NCBI RefSeq assembly: GCF_035083965.1
Contig: NC_089740.1
Location: 7,933,552-7,997,551 of the forward strand
Reading direction: 5' to 3'
Origin: Branchiostoma lanceolatum
Lineage: Eukaryota > Chordata > Leptocardii > Amphioxiformes > Branchiostomatidae
Length of the DNA: 64,000 bases
A program made the translations under genes and the position numbers. Under the pieces are notes generated by a model. The model was not told where the DNA came from. It saw only the letters and a program-made list of their open reading frames with translations, and made no database searches. The number at the start of each line of letters is the position of its first letter. Position 1 is the first letter of the stretch. Below are positions 47,037 through 59,596 of this stretch, piece by piece.

Positions 47037-47156
47037 TACTCTCAAAGCAGACGTTTAACATGGAAGTCGCTGACTTGCCCTGCTTTCTGATAGTCGATGG
47101 ATGACATAAGTAAGAAAAAGGTAGCAATCTCTCACCCAACCTCTGCTTGGAGGGTA
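47037..47156. mobile_element. Hairpin-family MITE, 120 bp, diverged
   Basis: Left TIR TACTCTCAAAGCAGACGTT, right TIR AACCTCTGCTTGGAGGGTA. The interior is unlike the other members. It lies within the 3' UTR interval of the LRR gene. Confidence 0.6.
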
Positions 47157-47313
47157 CCACTAAAGAACAAAACCAGAACTGTACATGTCTAGATCTGTTG
47201 TAGTACACCGACTGTGTGAGGAACAACTTCATGAACTGTTATGTGACTATTTAGATCCATAGACTCAGCACTGTTGGTGCTGACTAATGTCACAGAATTT
47301 CAAGCTACGTGTA

Positions 47314-47319
47314 AATAAA
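47314..47319 (+). terminator. Candidate polyA signal of the NLR-like gene
   Basis: AATAAA about 600 nt past the stop codon, the first canonical hexamer downstream. Confidence 0.45.
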
Positions 47320-47329
47320 GATTAAAGGT

Positions 47330-49599
47330 TAGAGGAAAGGACCTGTAAAACGTCCAACAAAGCCATTGTAGTGTCAATAGTTATATAACAAGAAATGTTA
47401 AAAAATATCTTTAGCTGCTAATAATCCGCCGAAAGGCGGGCTCAGCAGTATTGTAGAAGAAGAAGAAGATACTTTCACTTGAAAGAGAAGAATTTAGAAG
47501 TGCAACTAATAATGATAAACGAACAAGTGCAAAGACATACATGTACATGTAGGTTTATAGCCATGTGATGTGGAATATCAAAAATGCTGACATATCAATG
47601 CCTATTCATTATTTCCGTTTTTTATTGTTAATTTTTATCTGAAATCTTTTAAAACTTCAAATCCATGTATCAAAAGCAGTAGTTCTAGCTGCACAAAGTC
47701 TGGTCATTGTAATGTAACAAAGTAATATCATAGCTGAAAGTCGAAATTTTACTTTTATGTTTAAAATGGGTGTTTATGTCCGAAGCAAAGACCTAATTCC
47801 CTCAGCATTTCGCAGGAAATGACGTCATGGGAACCACGAACGTCACTTCCTGTCGAGTATCTGTATCACTTGAGGAATGCGTATTTTATGTCTTTAATCT
47901 TGAATAGAGCACGTGGTTGATACCGCTTAATTGTACCAATTCGCATGTTTTTTTGCAATCAATTTTATGATGTCCAGCATATGATAAATATGATTGTGAA
48001 ATATGAAAGTTGTAGAAACTGAATATATATGTACTGTGGAACACGCAAAAATATAGATATCTATGTCGTACTGTTTGTGTAAAGTGATGTTAGATTATTT
48101 ATTCAGAATATTTATCCTACTAAGAGATATACGAATATTGTAAAGTGTTTTTGTGGAAATGTGTCGCCCTTATAATTATGTACTTCTCCAAATGTCGAAT
48201 AGTTGCACTTAACTCAGACATTAATGAATAGATATGATATGTACCTTACCTGCAAATACTTTGTTGTTACGTAATATAATAGTATTCAGAATGCATTTAG
48301 AAGGATCAGAAAATCTATTTCCAATCATAAACTGTATTGTACGTTTGGAACCATATTCTTCACACTGCAGCAGCGACCCCTAGCGGCAGTGCAAAGTAGA
48401 AGCAGTTAGTATTGTTCTGGGGAATATGTAGTAACACTTGGTTGTGTACAAAGAACTTTGTTATATGGTATTTAGATTGTTAGTCATGCATTTCCATCCA
48501 ATGCCCAAGAGCAGTTTTACGTCATATTGTCTTAGCCAATGATCTCTCTCGGTAGTCATGAACAAAGCACTAGTTCATTCTGTATGTATGATGGCGTTTG
48601 ATTGGTCTCATTGTATAACAGTGATTCAAAGGGTCACTTAGATGTAAGAAATATCGTTCAGCTTTGTCACTAAATCTTTTCTGTTTGACAGTTTGTAATC
48701 ATGACTTGTATTCATTGTAATATTGAATTCTGACATATATATATAATGAGTATGGTGATATCACTGTATTATACATTTTCACATACTGTCGAGAATGCAG
48801 TTTTATTGTATACCAAGGCCGTGATATTTATTGTTAATGACAGTAGTATGTTTAGACCAGTAAGGCAACACCAATTCAATTTCTTTGTTCTCGGACATTC
48901 GATACCTTCAGATGTACACCCCCCCCTCGCAATGAACCTATGAACGGAATTAAAGTATGAATATGAACTGCCGAATATCTTTAGGAAACAGATCATATGT
49001 ACCGACAGTGTATAAGTTGATTCACGGGTGGAACTGCGCATGCACCGCGTGATGCATTGTGGGTAATATGTGAAAGTTGAAGGCCCCTGCGACATAAACA
49101 AAACACGTCTGGATATGTATCAAAAGCATGGTCAACATGAGAACGGTTTACAAGTTAGGAACCTTCACCTTGGCCACACGCATGCGCAGTTCATCACACT
49201 ATGAATCGGCTTATTCTGAACGGCGGTATAGAATGTATACAGTCTTTTCCCCAATAAATACCACAGGGATTACGTCATGTAACGAGTCTCTAGTGTTGAC
49301 CTCTCTCTTGAGAATTCAGTGACGCACTGAGTTTTACTGAGTTGATAAGTATTAGTCAGTAGGTATCAGTAATCACAAAAAGAGTCAGTTACTGTAAGGA
49401 GATTGCTTGTACTCTATTTATTGAAAGGAATGGGCAGAGTCTAATTTAGACAATTGTCGGACAAAAGAAAGCAATCAACCTTACTTTGATAAACTGGTAA
49501 CCAAGATCTATCCTATAGACATTGCTATGACTTGACAAGTCACCAGGGGACGTCCATTACGATAACATACAAGCCAGTGAAACCCACACATAACATTAG
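47330..49599. other. Intergenic between the NLR-like gene and the triplicated units
   Basis: AT-rich unique-looking sequence. Short ORFs are present but none shows domain or splice support. No tandem array is obvious. Confidence 0.45.
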
Positions 49600-49929
49600 C
49601 GCCTTAGACAATTGTTGTGCCTGGGACGCATTTGGACCTGAGCTGAGCTTCTCTGCCGAAGCGCCCGAAAGTCGGTAGGTGGCGTTGTGCGGTCTTGTAT
49701 TGCGCAACACCTCTTCGTAAGATAGTGATTCGCGGATGGTGACCCCCTGACCTCTCTCGGCTTGTTGCTTTGTTTGCTTCCTCTATTTGCACTGAGCGCA
49801 CCGATCACAATTGAGAATAGGGTCCAAAGTGCGAGTTCGAGCTTGTGCGTGAGGTGTCCATAACGGCGAAGGGAGCGGAATCAACTTTTAAAACGGTTGT
49901 ATTTAAAGAAATTACACAGAAAAGTACGA

Positions 49930-52900
49930 TGGTAAGTGAAGGTTTGCCAAACATGTTCTCTTTACAGATATTTGATGCAACTTAACACCAAATTTTGGAA
50001 ACCTGATTTAGGGTCAGGTCGATTATATCTCTTTTTTTGTTTTATTATCTTTTTCAGTGCAGTATTTGTATCCTTTTAAAGATATTGTTTATCATCCTTG
50101 ACCGTTTCATAGTTGAGCCTCCTGGTTCCAATTAGTTAGTAACTACTGAGGAGACCCCTGCTCGAATCTGGGAAGGGTATCCTTGTTGGAGCCGCGCCGT
50201 CTTTCGGAAGAGACGTAAATGGGGGTCCCGTGTTCGAGGAGGTGCCTCGAGCACGTTACAACAGCCTCATTACTCAGATGGGTACCTACGAGCACGTTAC
50301 AACAACCTCATTACTCAGATGGGTACCTACTGGCTGTAATAATACAACATGGTGAACATTAACATTGCTACGATCGTACGGTTCATGGGTCGGGCACTAG
50401 ACTGCGTAGATGAGCTTGTTCCGTAACAAAAGTGCTGAAATTTCCCATGATCATTTATCTGTGTTTTTTGTGCGTTTTTTTTCGCGACGCTCTTAGGGAG
50501 CGAGTACATTTGATAATATACTATTGTGTCCTCTCTACAAGAATTAGAGTAGTCTGGCATCAAGCAACACGACCTACCTTCCACCGCTTACCCCCTACCA
50601 GCCTCCCGACCTCCACCGCCTGCTGCCGCCCGCCTTCTCGGCCGCCGTCCTGTCTGAAGACCGTGTGTTTGTTGACTGGGAACCGTACAAACTTTCTCAG
50701 TCCAACATGAAGAAGTTTGTAGAAGCGGGCTGCTATATCCTATCCAAAAATACTTAAGCAACTGGATAAAATTTTGAAACAGTCAGACGTTTCAGCCAGC
50801 ATATCCGCCATCTTTTGTCAGTGCCTAAGGAAATATCTGGCAGAACCAGGTTTTATACTAAAACATTGAAGGTCACACACGTTCAGTTACGTAACCTTAT
50901 GCTTAGGTCCCAATTGGAAAAGGGGCCCCGCCGGGTAGTTTACGGGCTGTTGTTTTTCATATTCCGGCGTGACCCCTACGTGGCCCCGTCGGACACCTTG
51001 CGGTTGCCGGGCTATTTTGGGGCCCGCCGGTACCCCGAATCATTTTAACTCGGACTTTAAATGCTTACCTATAGTCATCCCTACCTCTGTCAGCAGTGTT
51101 GGGAACAAGACCGCTTCTAAACTGCCCTGTTGTCTAGACGAAAAAGGAACACGATCTACATAGAGGTAGTGTTCAAGAATATACATGGAATGCAAAAAAC
51201 AACAGCAAAAAACAATCTGAAGATGCAAGACATAAAACAGATGGGCCGGAAGCGAACTGATTGGAGACGAAAGGTACGCAACTTAGGCGCCGAGACCCAG
51301 ACACAGGCCAATCGACCCAACGTTGAGGAGAATCAAGAACTAGTATCCAGAAAGTGTTTGATAAAGTATGACAAAATTCAGTGATCTTTTCTTTTTATGG
51401 AAAGGGTGACGGCGGGTTGACAGCAAGGGAAGCGAAGCATGACGACTACGAGGCCGTGATGAAGATGGCTCGACCGGACACCTTCCGTGACGGTTTCGAC
51501 TACCTACCAGCCAGGTTTCACCAGTATGTGGATGATCCGGACGTTTTCATATTAATCATGTTAGAAAGTGGCGACAACCTGGTAAGTACGTGGGCATGAT
51601 TTTATCTAGTGATACACCATTTTCCACTTTTGTGGGGCTGGCCGGCGAGTTGAGATTAACAGGTCATTGACAGTGGATTGCTTGCTTTCGCCCCACCATG
51701 GAATTGAACTGCTTCCGTGAAGGCTCTTGGTGACATTTTTCGGTGTTGTTGCATATAGATGAAAAATGTAGCATAGCCATAATGATTCGATTCTAGCGTT
51801 CTACATTGATAGAAAAGGGGGCGTTGTCATAGATAAGGGTAAATGTTTAACCGAACAACGGACAATTAGGGCACTAAATGGAAATAATGTATATGATTAG
51901 TAATTATACATTGGTCCAGAACACTGCAATGTGGCAAGAATACACACTAAAGATGACATGAAGTTTGTAAATCTCCCCGGAATAACGATTGTATCGGTTG
52001 TATCTTGACCAATTTAAGTTGGTTAAGTGGGCCAGCACTATATTTTATATTTTCCAAACTTTTCCCATTTTGACCACAGTACACAAGCTAACCATCGAAA
52101 ACGGTTGATTCCACGACCGTGGAAGTCAATAATCCACGGTATTTGGATATGACGTCACAGTCACCCAAAAGTTTCAACATGGAGATTCTATAAACGACAG
52201 AAAATAACAGATAAAAGACATTTGCAAACCATTAACTTAAAATGTGATAATCTGTTTTCCTGTCTCAAACTGTTTAATCAGTCAAAATCTCTTGGTGTTT
52301 ATCTCTTACGGAAGACTTTTTAATGCAGGTAGGGATCACCCTTAACATGTTTCACGACGATGGCGAGGCTCTACTGTTGAAAACCGGTCGTCAAAACCCA
52401 AAATATGACGATGCGTTTCGTCGGGTGAGTCAGTCCACTCCGATGGTATTCAAAGATTTCCTCCTCCAGCGATGTAAGCCAACGACCTTGTTTCAATGTG
52501 TCGGTGAAGGTCACCGGACGAATCTTCACAAATTCCTGCAGTACTATGGGTTTTGGGGCAAGGACAAGTGCAAGTTTGTAAGTACATCGTGCATGAACAC
52601 CCGTCTTTAATATGCATTCATTTTATTCCGCTTTAGAGGGTTTTAAGGACAATGATTCTGACCAATTTTAATTGTTATGAGATACGCTATTCAGCTCCAA
52701 AGGTTGCGATGTATTTTGATCGAAAAAACCTCAGAACAAGACCGCATGGTCCATCAACAGCCTCGGCGTACGGGACAACGGTTAGCCTTTCTCGCTGCGT
52801 ACTTGCTGGCCAGCCGTCAGTAGCCAATCACGTCGCTGCCTACGGCCAAGATGCAACATGATTGGCTTAAAACTTTCCTTTTAACAACAGGGATCTGATT

Positions 52901-53673
52901 GGCTGACGGATGACCAGTTGTTAACTCAGCGAAACGACACGCGAGTGTCGTTGATTGAAAGTGTGCATCAACGATACATCGTCCCCCTTCCGTGTATTTT
53001 TTTTTTGTTTCTCTCAACATGAGGACGACAGACCTGTATCACGTTATAACTTGTGCACTGTGTAACTGCGCTACTATATTTAATGTCCTTTCCTTTTCAG
53101 GATACCATCTACTTTCAGTCTGACGTGTCTGCCATCCAGAGTAGTCTGGCATCAAGCAACACGACCTACCTTCCACCGCTCATCACCCCCTACCAGCCTC
53201 CCGACCTCCACCGCCTGCTGCCGCCCGCCTTCTCGGCCGCCGTCCTGTCTGAAGGCCGTGTGTTTGTTGACTGGGATCCGTACAAACTTTCTGAGTCCAA
53301 CATGAAGAAGTTTGTAGAAGCGGGCTGCTACATCCTTGTCGACCCGACCGAACCGGCCGCTAAGAGTCTTAGTTTCGGCGGGAGTTACATGACTCCCCGA
53401 GGCAGGGTGTATCACATAGACATACACTGTAAGGACGAGGCTTTATGTAAGGCTCATATCATAAACCAAGTGAAGAACGCCTGTAGTCAGTATAGAGGCA
53501 TGATAACCTTCTGTATCATGGTGATAGACCAGGCTTTGAAGGTAACAGTCGTGAAATATTGTGTAGAATATCTGACACTGAGTCACCTGCCCCACGATCA
53601 CACCTATACTCTGTATGAAACAGATCTCACCACCATGGCTAATGCTGCTCTTAGAAAAAAAGCTAAGTACTAG
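49930..53673 (+). CDS. NAT16/histidine N-acetyltransferase-like protein, copy A
   Basis: Exons: 49930-49932 (ATG alone, then GTAAGTG), 51405-51581, 52329-52577, 53101-53673; all phase 0; 333 aa. Exon 2 carries the family start (LTAREAKHDDYEAVMKMA, FDYLPARFHQYVDDPD). Exon 3 is the GNAT core (MFHDDGEALLLKTGRQNP). Exon 4 carries VFVDWDPYKLSESNMKKF, matching the C-terminal half of vertebrate NAT16 (WQPYRPSESN). NAT16-type enzymes acetylate the alpha-amino group of histidine using acetyl-CoA. The usual R/Q-x-x-G-x-G/A loop after the GR strand is here KYDDAFRR, so catalysis is doubtful. The single-codon first exon is conserved in all three units. Intron 1 holds a SINE and a stray exon-4 fragment. 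Confidence 0.82.
50111..50333 (+). repeat. tRNA-derived SINE in intron 1 of unit A, with internal 41-bp duplication
   Basis: Has a B-box-like GCTCGAATCTGGG and the family body CGTCTTTCGGAAGAGACGTA. The 3' part GAGCACGTTACAACAGCCTC through GGGTACCTAC is tandemly doubled, which units B and C do not show. The element is inherited with the duplication (55657-55830, 61263-61440). Confidence 0.75.
50545..50742 (+). pseudogene. Displaced fragment of NAT16-like exon 4 inside intron 1 of unit A
   Basis: Matches exon 4 of the same unit (about 53,139-53,335) at roughly 95 percent by eye, with a 3-nt in-frame deletion and conservative changes (G to D, D to E, E to Q). The frame stays open for over 60 codons. 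It replaces about 160 bp of intron present at 56,043-56,205 in unit B and the equivalent part of unit C. There is no splice acceptor at its left edge, so it is probably not an exon. Confidence 0.85.
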
Positions 53674-53914
53674 ACAGCAAGCACTGATGATGTTGTCAAA
53701 AAGACGAAAACGCGTTCATGATAAAGTCAAACTAACAAATCACACAGTTGATTCTACAACATTTTCTTCGACTGTCACTGTTACAATTCTATAGCGACAT
53801 ATTTATATTGATTTCTTGTCTGAGTATGAAGTGGGGAGTGATGGGAACTCCAGTAGCATAGCTAGGATGGCATCTATGTCAATAAGTTTAACCCTTGTCC
53901 TGTTGGCTTTCCAG

Positions 53915-54002
53915 TAATCTCCAAGCAGATCTGCACGGGAGCTGGAGCTTGAGCTTCTCTGGCTACGATTTTCGCGCCCCGTGTAGATCTGCTTGGAGAT
54001 TA
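53915..54002. mobile_element. 88-bp hairpin MITE with 9-bp TSD (unit A)
   Basis: Left end TAATCTCCAAGCAGATCT, right end AGATCTGCTTGGAGATTA, arms of about 24 bp (plus GCACGGG / CCCGTG). GCTTTCCAG flanks both sides exactly (53906-53914 and 54003-54011). It lies about 240 bp past the stop of gene A and would be transcribed if the 3' UTR extends that far. Confidence 0.9.
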
Positions 54003-55475
54003 GCTTTCCAGTGCCACTGCTTTGAAACAAAGGGTACTAGTTTGATATTGCTCATTTTTAGCTGTGACCTCGCTGTACAACAACTGTGTCATCCCCCCAT
54101 ATTTGGTGAATACTAGCATACAGAACAAACATGTGTAAACTAATACTTATCGGACTCAGCAGGACTAGGACTACGGCATATAAACTGCGTAAATACCTAG
54201 GCTCCCTCCTAACAATCGTCCATTGACTCCAGTGCCTTCACGACACTCCTGACTAGCCTCTAGGATAGAGCTCTTGTTGACTTGACAAAGACTGGAGCAG
54301 TACAGTCGAAAATTTTGGTAAGTCCAATATGATGTGTGGTGGAAATTATAGTTCAAACTTGTCCCAGAATGACTTGTACAAGCACAGATGAACTTTCAAG
54401 CTCAGAGGTCTTGTTGTTTTATGCACAACACCACAGCTTTCTTATGTTACAACCACTTCGTTTGTTTCAATTTGTTTATGTGAACAACCTTCCCTCGTCA
54501 CAAATCGAATATTCCGAAAGAACAAACCTAAAAAAAATGTAATGCTAAAGAAAACAAATTACTGGCGAAGATTGCTCAGCTGTTGTCAAAACAGCTAATT
54601 TTAAGACAGATATTGTCTTGATAGATATGTTCTTATTAAACACGAACCTTTCTATACCGGTTTAGACGTTCTAGTTATCAATTCCGTGAAAACGGAGGTA
54701 TTGTAGTCACTTGGTGTGTTTGCTTGTGTGTCTAGGTGTGTGCCTGCAGTTATGTGAATACCAATATCGCAGAGAGGCATGCGGCAACATGTAACTAGTA
54801 AGAGTGGTTTGGGTCATTTGTACGGATGGCAAGCCATATTGTTACATCTTGACATAAACATCGTTTGCCATCGTGAATCCGTACTGCTTCGATAGTATCT
54901 ATTTCTGTACTAGGCTGATACGAGAGAGAAACTTTGATTCGCGATAGCGATCACGTTTACAATTAACGCAGTACGGAGTTGAAAAATGAATTGTTCCCTT
55001 TACCGTAGTACAGACAGACTTGTGTACAACACTAAACTATAGTAGAACATTTTCTTTGGCCGGCGGAAGTAAGCAACTTGTCCAATATTGTGACGTTGAA
55101 CATGTCATTCAATTACATCTAAAAAGCTTAGAATTCTAAGCGTTACGCCTTAGACAATTGTTGTCCCTGGGACGCATTTGGACCTTGAGCTGAGCTTCCC
55201 TGCCGAAGCGCCCTAAAATCGGTAGGTGGCGTTGTGCGGTCTTGTATTGCGCAACACCTCTTCGTAAGATAGTGATTCGCGGATGGTGACCTCCTGACCT
55301 CTCTCGGCTTGTTGCTTTGTTTGCTTGCTCTATTTGCACTGAGCGCACCGATCACAATTGAGAATAGGGTCCAAAGTGCGAGTTCGAGCTTGTGCGTGAG
55401 GTGTCCATAACGGCGAAGGGAGCGGAATCAACTTTTAAAACGGTTGGATTTAAAGAAATTACACAGAGAAGTACG

Positions 55476-58400
55476 ATGGTAAGTGAAGGTTTGCCAAACA
55501 TGTTCTCTTTACAGATATTTGATGCAACTTAACACCAAATTTTGGAAACCTGATTTAGGGTCAGGTCGATTCTATCTCTTTTTTTTGTTTTATTACCTTT
55601 TTCAGTGCAGTATTTGTATCCTTTTTAAGATTGTTTATCATCCTTGACTGTTTCATAGTTGAGCCTCCTGGTTCCTATTAGTCGGTAACTACTAATGAGA
55701 CCCCTGTTCGAATCTGGGAAGGGTATCCTTGTTAGAGCTGCACCGTCTTTCGACGTAAATGGGGTCCTGTGTTCGAGGAGGTGCCACGAGCACGTTACAA
55801 CAGCCTCATTACTGAGATGGGTTCCTACTGGCTGTAATAATGCAACGTGGTGAACATTAACATCGCTACGATCGTACGGTTCATGGGTCGAGCACTAGGC
55901 TGCGTAGATGAGCTTGTTCCGAGACAAAAGTGCTGAAATTTCCCACGATCATTTATCTGTTGTTGTTGTTGTTGTTTTTTCGCGACACTCTCAGGGAGGG
56001 AGTGCATTTAATAGTATACTATTGTGTTCTCTCTACAAGAGTTCCAAATATTGGATAGGAATTCTTCCCGCACTCCACAGGAATGCATACTGTGGAATAC
56101 CCAGTCGAGAAAGTGTGTCACCCCCCTCCCCCTTTGCGTAATGAAAATCCCCGGGACAGTAAACTAGGTCACATACGTCAAAAATAGTTACTCATTGTCA
56201 AGCAACTGGATAAAATTTTGAAACAGTCAGACGTTTCAGACAGCATATCCGCCATCTTTCGTCAGTGACTAAGGAAAGATCTGGCAGAACCAGGTTTATA
56301 CTAAATCTTTGAAGGTCACATACGTTCAATTACGTAACCATATGCTTAGGTCCCAATTGGAAAAGAGGGCCCCGCCGGGAAGTCCACAGGATTTTTTTGT
56401 GTGTGCGCATATTCCGGCGTGACCCCTACGTCTCTCCGTGGGACACCTTGCGGTTGCCGGGCTATTTTGGGGGCCGGCCGGTACCCCGAATCATTTTAAC
56501 TCGGACTTTAAATGCTTACCTATAGGCATCCCTAACTCTGTCATCAGTGTTGGGAACATGTCCGCTTCTAAACTGCCCTGTTGTCTAGACGAAAAACAAA
56601 CACGATCTACATAGAGGTAGTGTTCAAGAATAAACATTGAATGAAAAAAAAAACATAGCAAAAAACAATCTGAAGAAGCACGACATCAAAAAGATGGCCC
56701 GGAACCGAACTGATTGGAGACGAAAGGTACGCAACTGAGACGCAGAGACCCAGACGAAGGCCATTCGACCCAACGTTGAGGAGAATCAAGTATCCAGAAA
56801 GTATTTGATAAAGTATGACAAAATTCAGTGATCTTTTTTCTTTATTGAAAGGGTGACGGCGGGTTAACAGTAAGGGAAGCGAAGCATAGCGACTACGAGG
56901 CCGTGATGAAGATGGCTCGACCGGACACCTTCCGTGACGGTTTTGACTACCTACCAGCCAGGTTTCACCAGTATGTGGATGATCCGGACGTTTTCATCAT
57001 CATGTTAGAAAGCGGCGACAGCCTGGTAAGTACGTGGGCATGATTTTATCTAGTGATACACAATTTTGTACTTTTGGGGGGCTGGCCAGCGAGTTGAGAT
57101 TAACAGGTCCAAAGACAGTGGATTGCTTGCTTTCGCCCCACCATGGAATTGACCTCCTTCCGTGAAGGTTCTTTTCGGTGTTGTTGCAAATAAATGAAAA
57201 GTGGAGCATTGTCATAATGATTCTATTCTAGCGTTCTAGATTAAGAGAAATGGGGGCGTTGTCACAGATAAGGGTAAATGTTTAACCGAACAACGGACAA
57301 TTAGGACACTAAATGGAAATAATGTATGTGATTAGTAATTTTACATTGGTCCAGAACACTGCAATGTGGCAAGAGTACACTACTAAAGATGACATGAAGT
57401 TTGTAAATCACCCCGGAATAACGATTGTATCGGTTGCATCACGACTAATTTAAGTTGGTTTAGTGGGCCAGGACTAGCTTCATATGAGGCCATATATACC
57501 AGTACATTTGATTTGAATCTTGAAAATGGGAAGTTGTCAGCAAACAATGAAGTGATCTGGTTCAATGGACAGTGAACACTATGGTCATTGGTGCACATGA
57601 ATCATATGTTGTTTAGGTATATGATTTATATTTTCCAAACTTTTCACATTTCTACCACAGTATACAAGTTAACCACCAAAGCGGTTGATTCCACGACCGT
57701 AGAAGTCAACAATCCACGGTATTTGGATATGGCACAGTCGCCCAAAAAGTTCAACATGGAGATTCTGAAAACGACAGAAAACAACAGATAAAAGACATTT
57801 GCAAACCATTAACTTAAATTGTGATAATCTGTTTTCCTGGCTCAAAACGTTCATCAGTCAAAATCTCTTGGTGATTATCTCTTACGAAAGACTTTTTAAT
57901 GCAGGTAGGGATGTACGTTTTCATGTTTCACGACGATGGCGAGGCTCTACTGGGGAAAACCGGTCGTCAAAACCCAAAATATGACGACGGGAGTGCGTTT
58001 CGTCGGACGAGTCAGTCCATTCCGATGGTATTCAAGGATTTCCTCCTCCAGCGATGTAAGCCAACGACATTGTTTCAAACTGTCCATGAAGGTCACCGGA
58101 CGAATCTTCGCAAATTCCTGCAGTATCTGGGGCTTTGGGGCAAGGACAAGTGCACGTTTGTAAGTACATCGTGCATTTTTGAACACATGTCTTTAATATG
58201 CATTCATTTTGTTCCGCTTTAGAGGATTTTAAGGACAATGATTCTGACCAATTTTAATTGTTATGAGATACGCAATTCAGCTCCAAAGGCTGCAAACGTA
58301 TTTTGATCGAATAAACCTCAGAACAAGACTGTATGGTCCATCAACAGCCCCGGCGTACGGGACTACAGTTAGCCTTTCTCGCTGCGTATCAAGTTGCTGG

Positions 58401-59273
58401 CTAGCCGTTAGAAGCCAATCACGTCGCTGCCTACGGCTAAGATGCTTCATGATTGGCTGATAACTTTTCCTTTAACAACAGGAGGAGAAGTATCTGATTG
58501 GCTGACGGATGACCAGTTGTTAACTCAGCGAAACGACACGCCAGGGTTGTTGATTGAAAGTGTGCATCAACGAGACCTTGTCCCCTATCCGTGTATTTTT
58601 TGTTTTGTTTCTCTCAACATGAGGACGATAGACCTGTATCACGTCATAACTTGTGTACTGTGTAACTGTGTTACTATATTTAATGTCCTTTCCTTTTCAG
58701 GATGCCATGTACTTTCAGTCTGACGTGTCTGCCATACAGAGTAGTCTGGCATCAAGCAACACGACCTACCTTCTACCGCTCATCACCCCCTACCAGCCTC
58801 CCGACCTCCACCGCCTGCTATTGCCCGCCTTCTCGGCCGCCGTCCTGTCTGAAGGCCGTGTGTTTGTTGACTGGGATCCGTACAAACTTTCTGAGTCCAA
58901 CATGAAGAAGTTTGTAGAAGCGGGCTGCTACATCCTTGTCGACCCGACCGAACCGGCCGCTAAGAGTCTTAGTTTCGGCGGGAGTTACATGACTCCCCGA
59001 GGCAGGGTGTATCACATAGACATACACTGTAAGGACGAGGCTTTATGTAAGGCTCATATCATAAACCAAGTGAAGAACGCCTGTAGTCAGTATAGAGGCA
59101 TGATAACCTTCTGTATCATGGTGATAGACCAGGCTTTGAAGGTAACAGTCGTGAAATATTGTGTAGAATATCTGACACTGAGTCACCTGCCCCACGATCA
59201 CACCTTTACTCTGTATGAAACAGATCTCACCACCATGGCTAATGCTGCTCTTAGAAAAAAAGCTAAGTACTAG
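55476..59273 (+). CDS. NAT16/histidine N-acetyltransferase-like protein, copy B
   Basis: Exons: 55476-55478 (ATG only), 56852-57025, 57905-58159, 58701-59273; all phase 0; 334 aa. It is intact. It differs from copy A mainly in exon 3: KYDDGSAFRRTS has two extra residues (Gly-Ser) and GMYVFMF replaces GITLNMF. The acetyl-CoA loop still lacks the canonical R/Q-x-x-G-x-G/A. Exon 4 differs from copy A at only a handful of positions. Splice sites (CTG|GTAAGT, TTTAATGCAG|GTAGGG, TTT|GTAAGT, CCTTTTCAG|GAT) are the same as in A. Direction and spacing match a head-to-tail tandem array. Confidence 0.82.
55657..55830 (+). repeat. tRNA-derived SINE in intron 1 of unit B
   Basis: Orthologous within the array to 50111-50333 but without the doubled 3' segment. 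B-box-like GTTCGAATCTGGG. Confidence 0.75.
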
Positions 59274-59514
59274 ACAGCAAGCACTGATGATGTTGTCAAA
59301 AAGACGAAAACTTGTTCATGATAAAGTCAAACTAACAAATCACACAGTTGATTCTACAACATTTTCTTCGACTGTCACTGTTACAATTCTATAGCGACAT
59401 ATTTATATTGATTTCTTGTCTGAGTATGGAGTGGGGAGTGATGGGAACTCCAGTAGCATAGCTAGGATGGCATCTATGTCAATAAGTTTAACCCTTGTCC
59501 TGTTGGCTTTCCAG

Positions 59515-59596
59515 TAATCTCCAAGCAGATCTGCACGGGAGCTGGAGCTTCTCTGGCTACGATTTTCGCGCCCCGTGTAGATCTGCTTGGAGATTA
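59515..59596. mobile_element. 82-bp hairpin MITE (unit B)
   Basis: Same insertion as 53915-54002, with GCTTTCCAG on both sides, but 6 bp shorter in the loop. The insertion therefore predates the A/B duplication. Confidence 0.9.

Larger units (their letters stand above)
49600..55146. repeat. Segmental duplication unit A (5546 bp)
   Basis: Runs from GCCTTAGACAATTGTTGTG at 49601 to the same phrase at 55147. It holds a 5' flank, the NAT16-like gene A, a SINE at 50111-50333 in intron 1, an exon-4 fragment at 50545-50742, and a hairpin MITE at 53915-54002 in the 3' flank. Confidence 0.93.

Noticed and set aside
49596-49808. Minus-strand ORFs of about 65-105 codons repeated at the start of each 5.6-kb unit
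   Set aside because: They recur only because the flank is duplicated. There is no domain, two frames overlap equally well, and the C copy reads into different sequence.
58442-58640. Possible extra exon in the NAT16-like gene (WLTDDQLLTQRND frame)
   Set aside because: Exons 3 and 4 already join in phase 0 and align continuously with the family. This segment has no matching donor, and its upstream part differs between units A and B.
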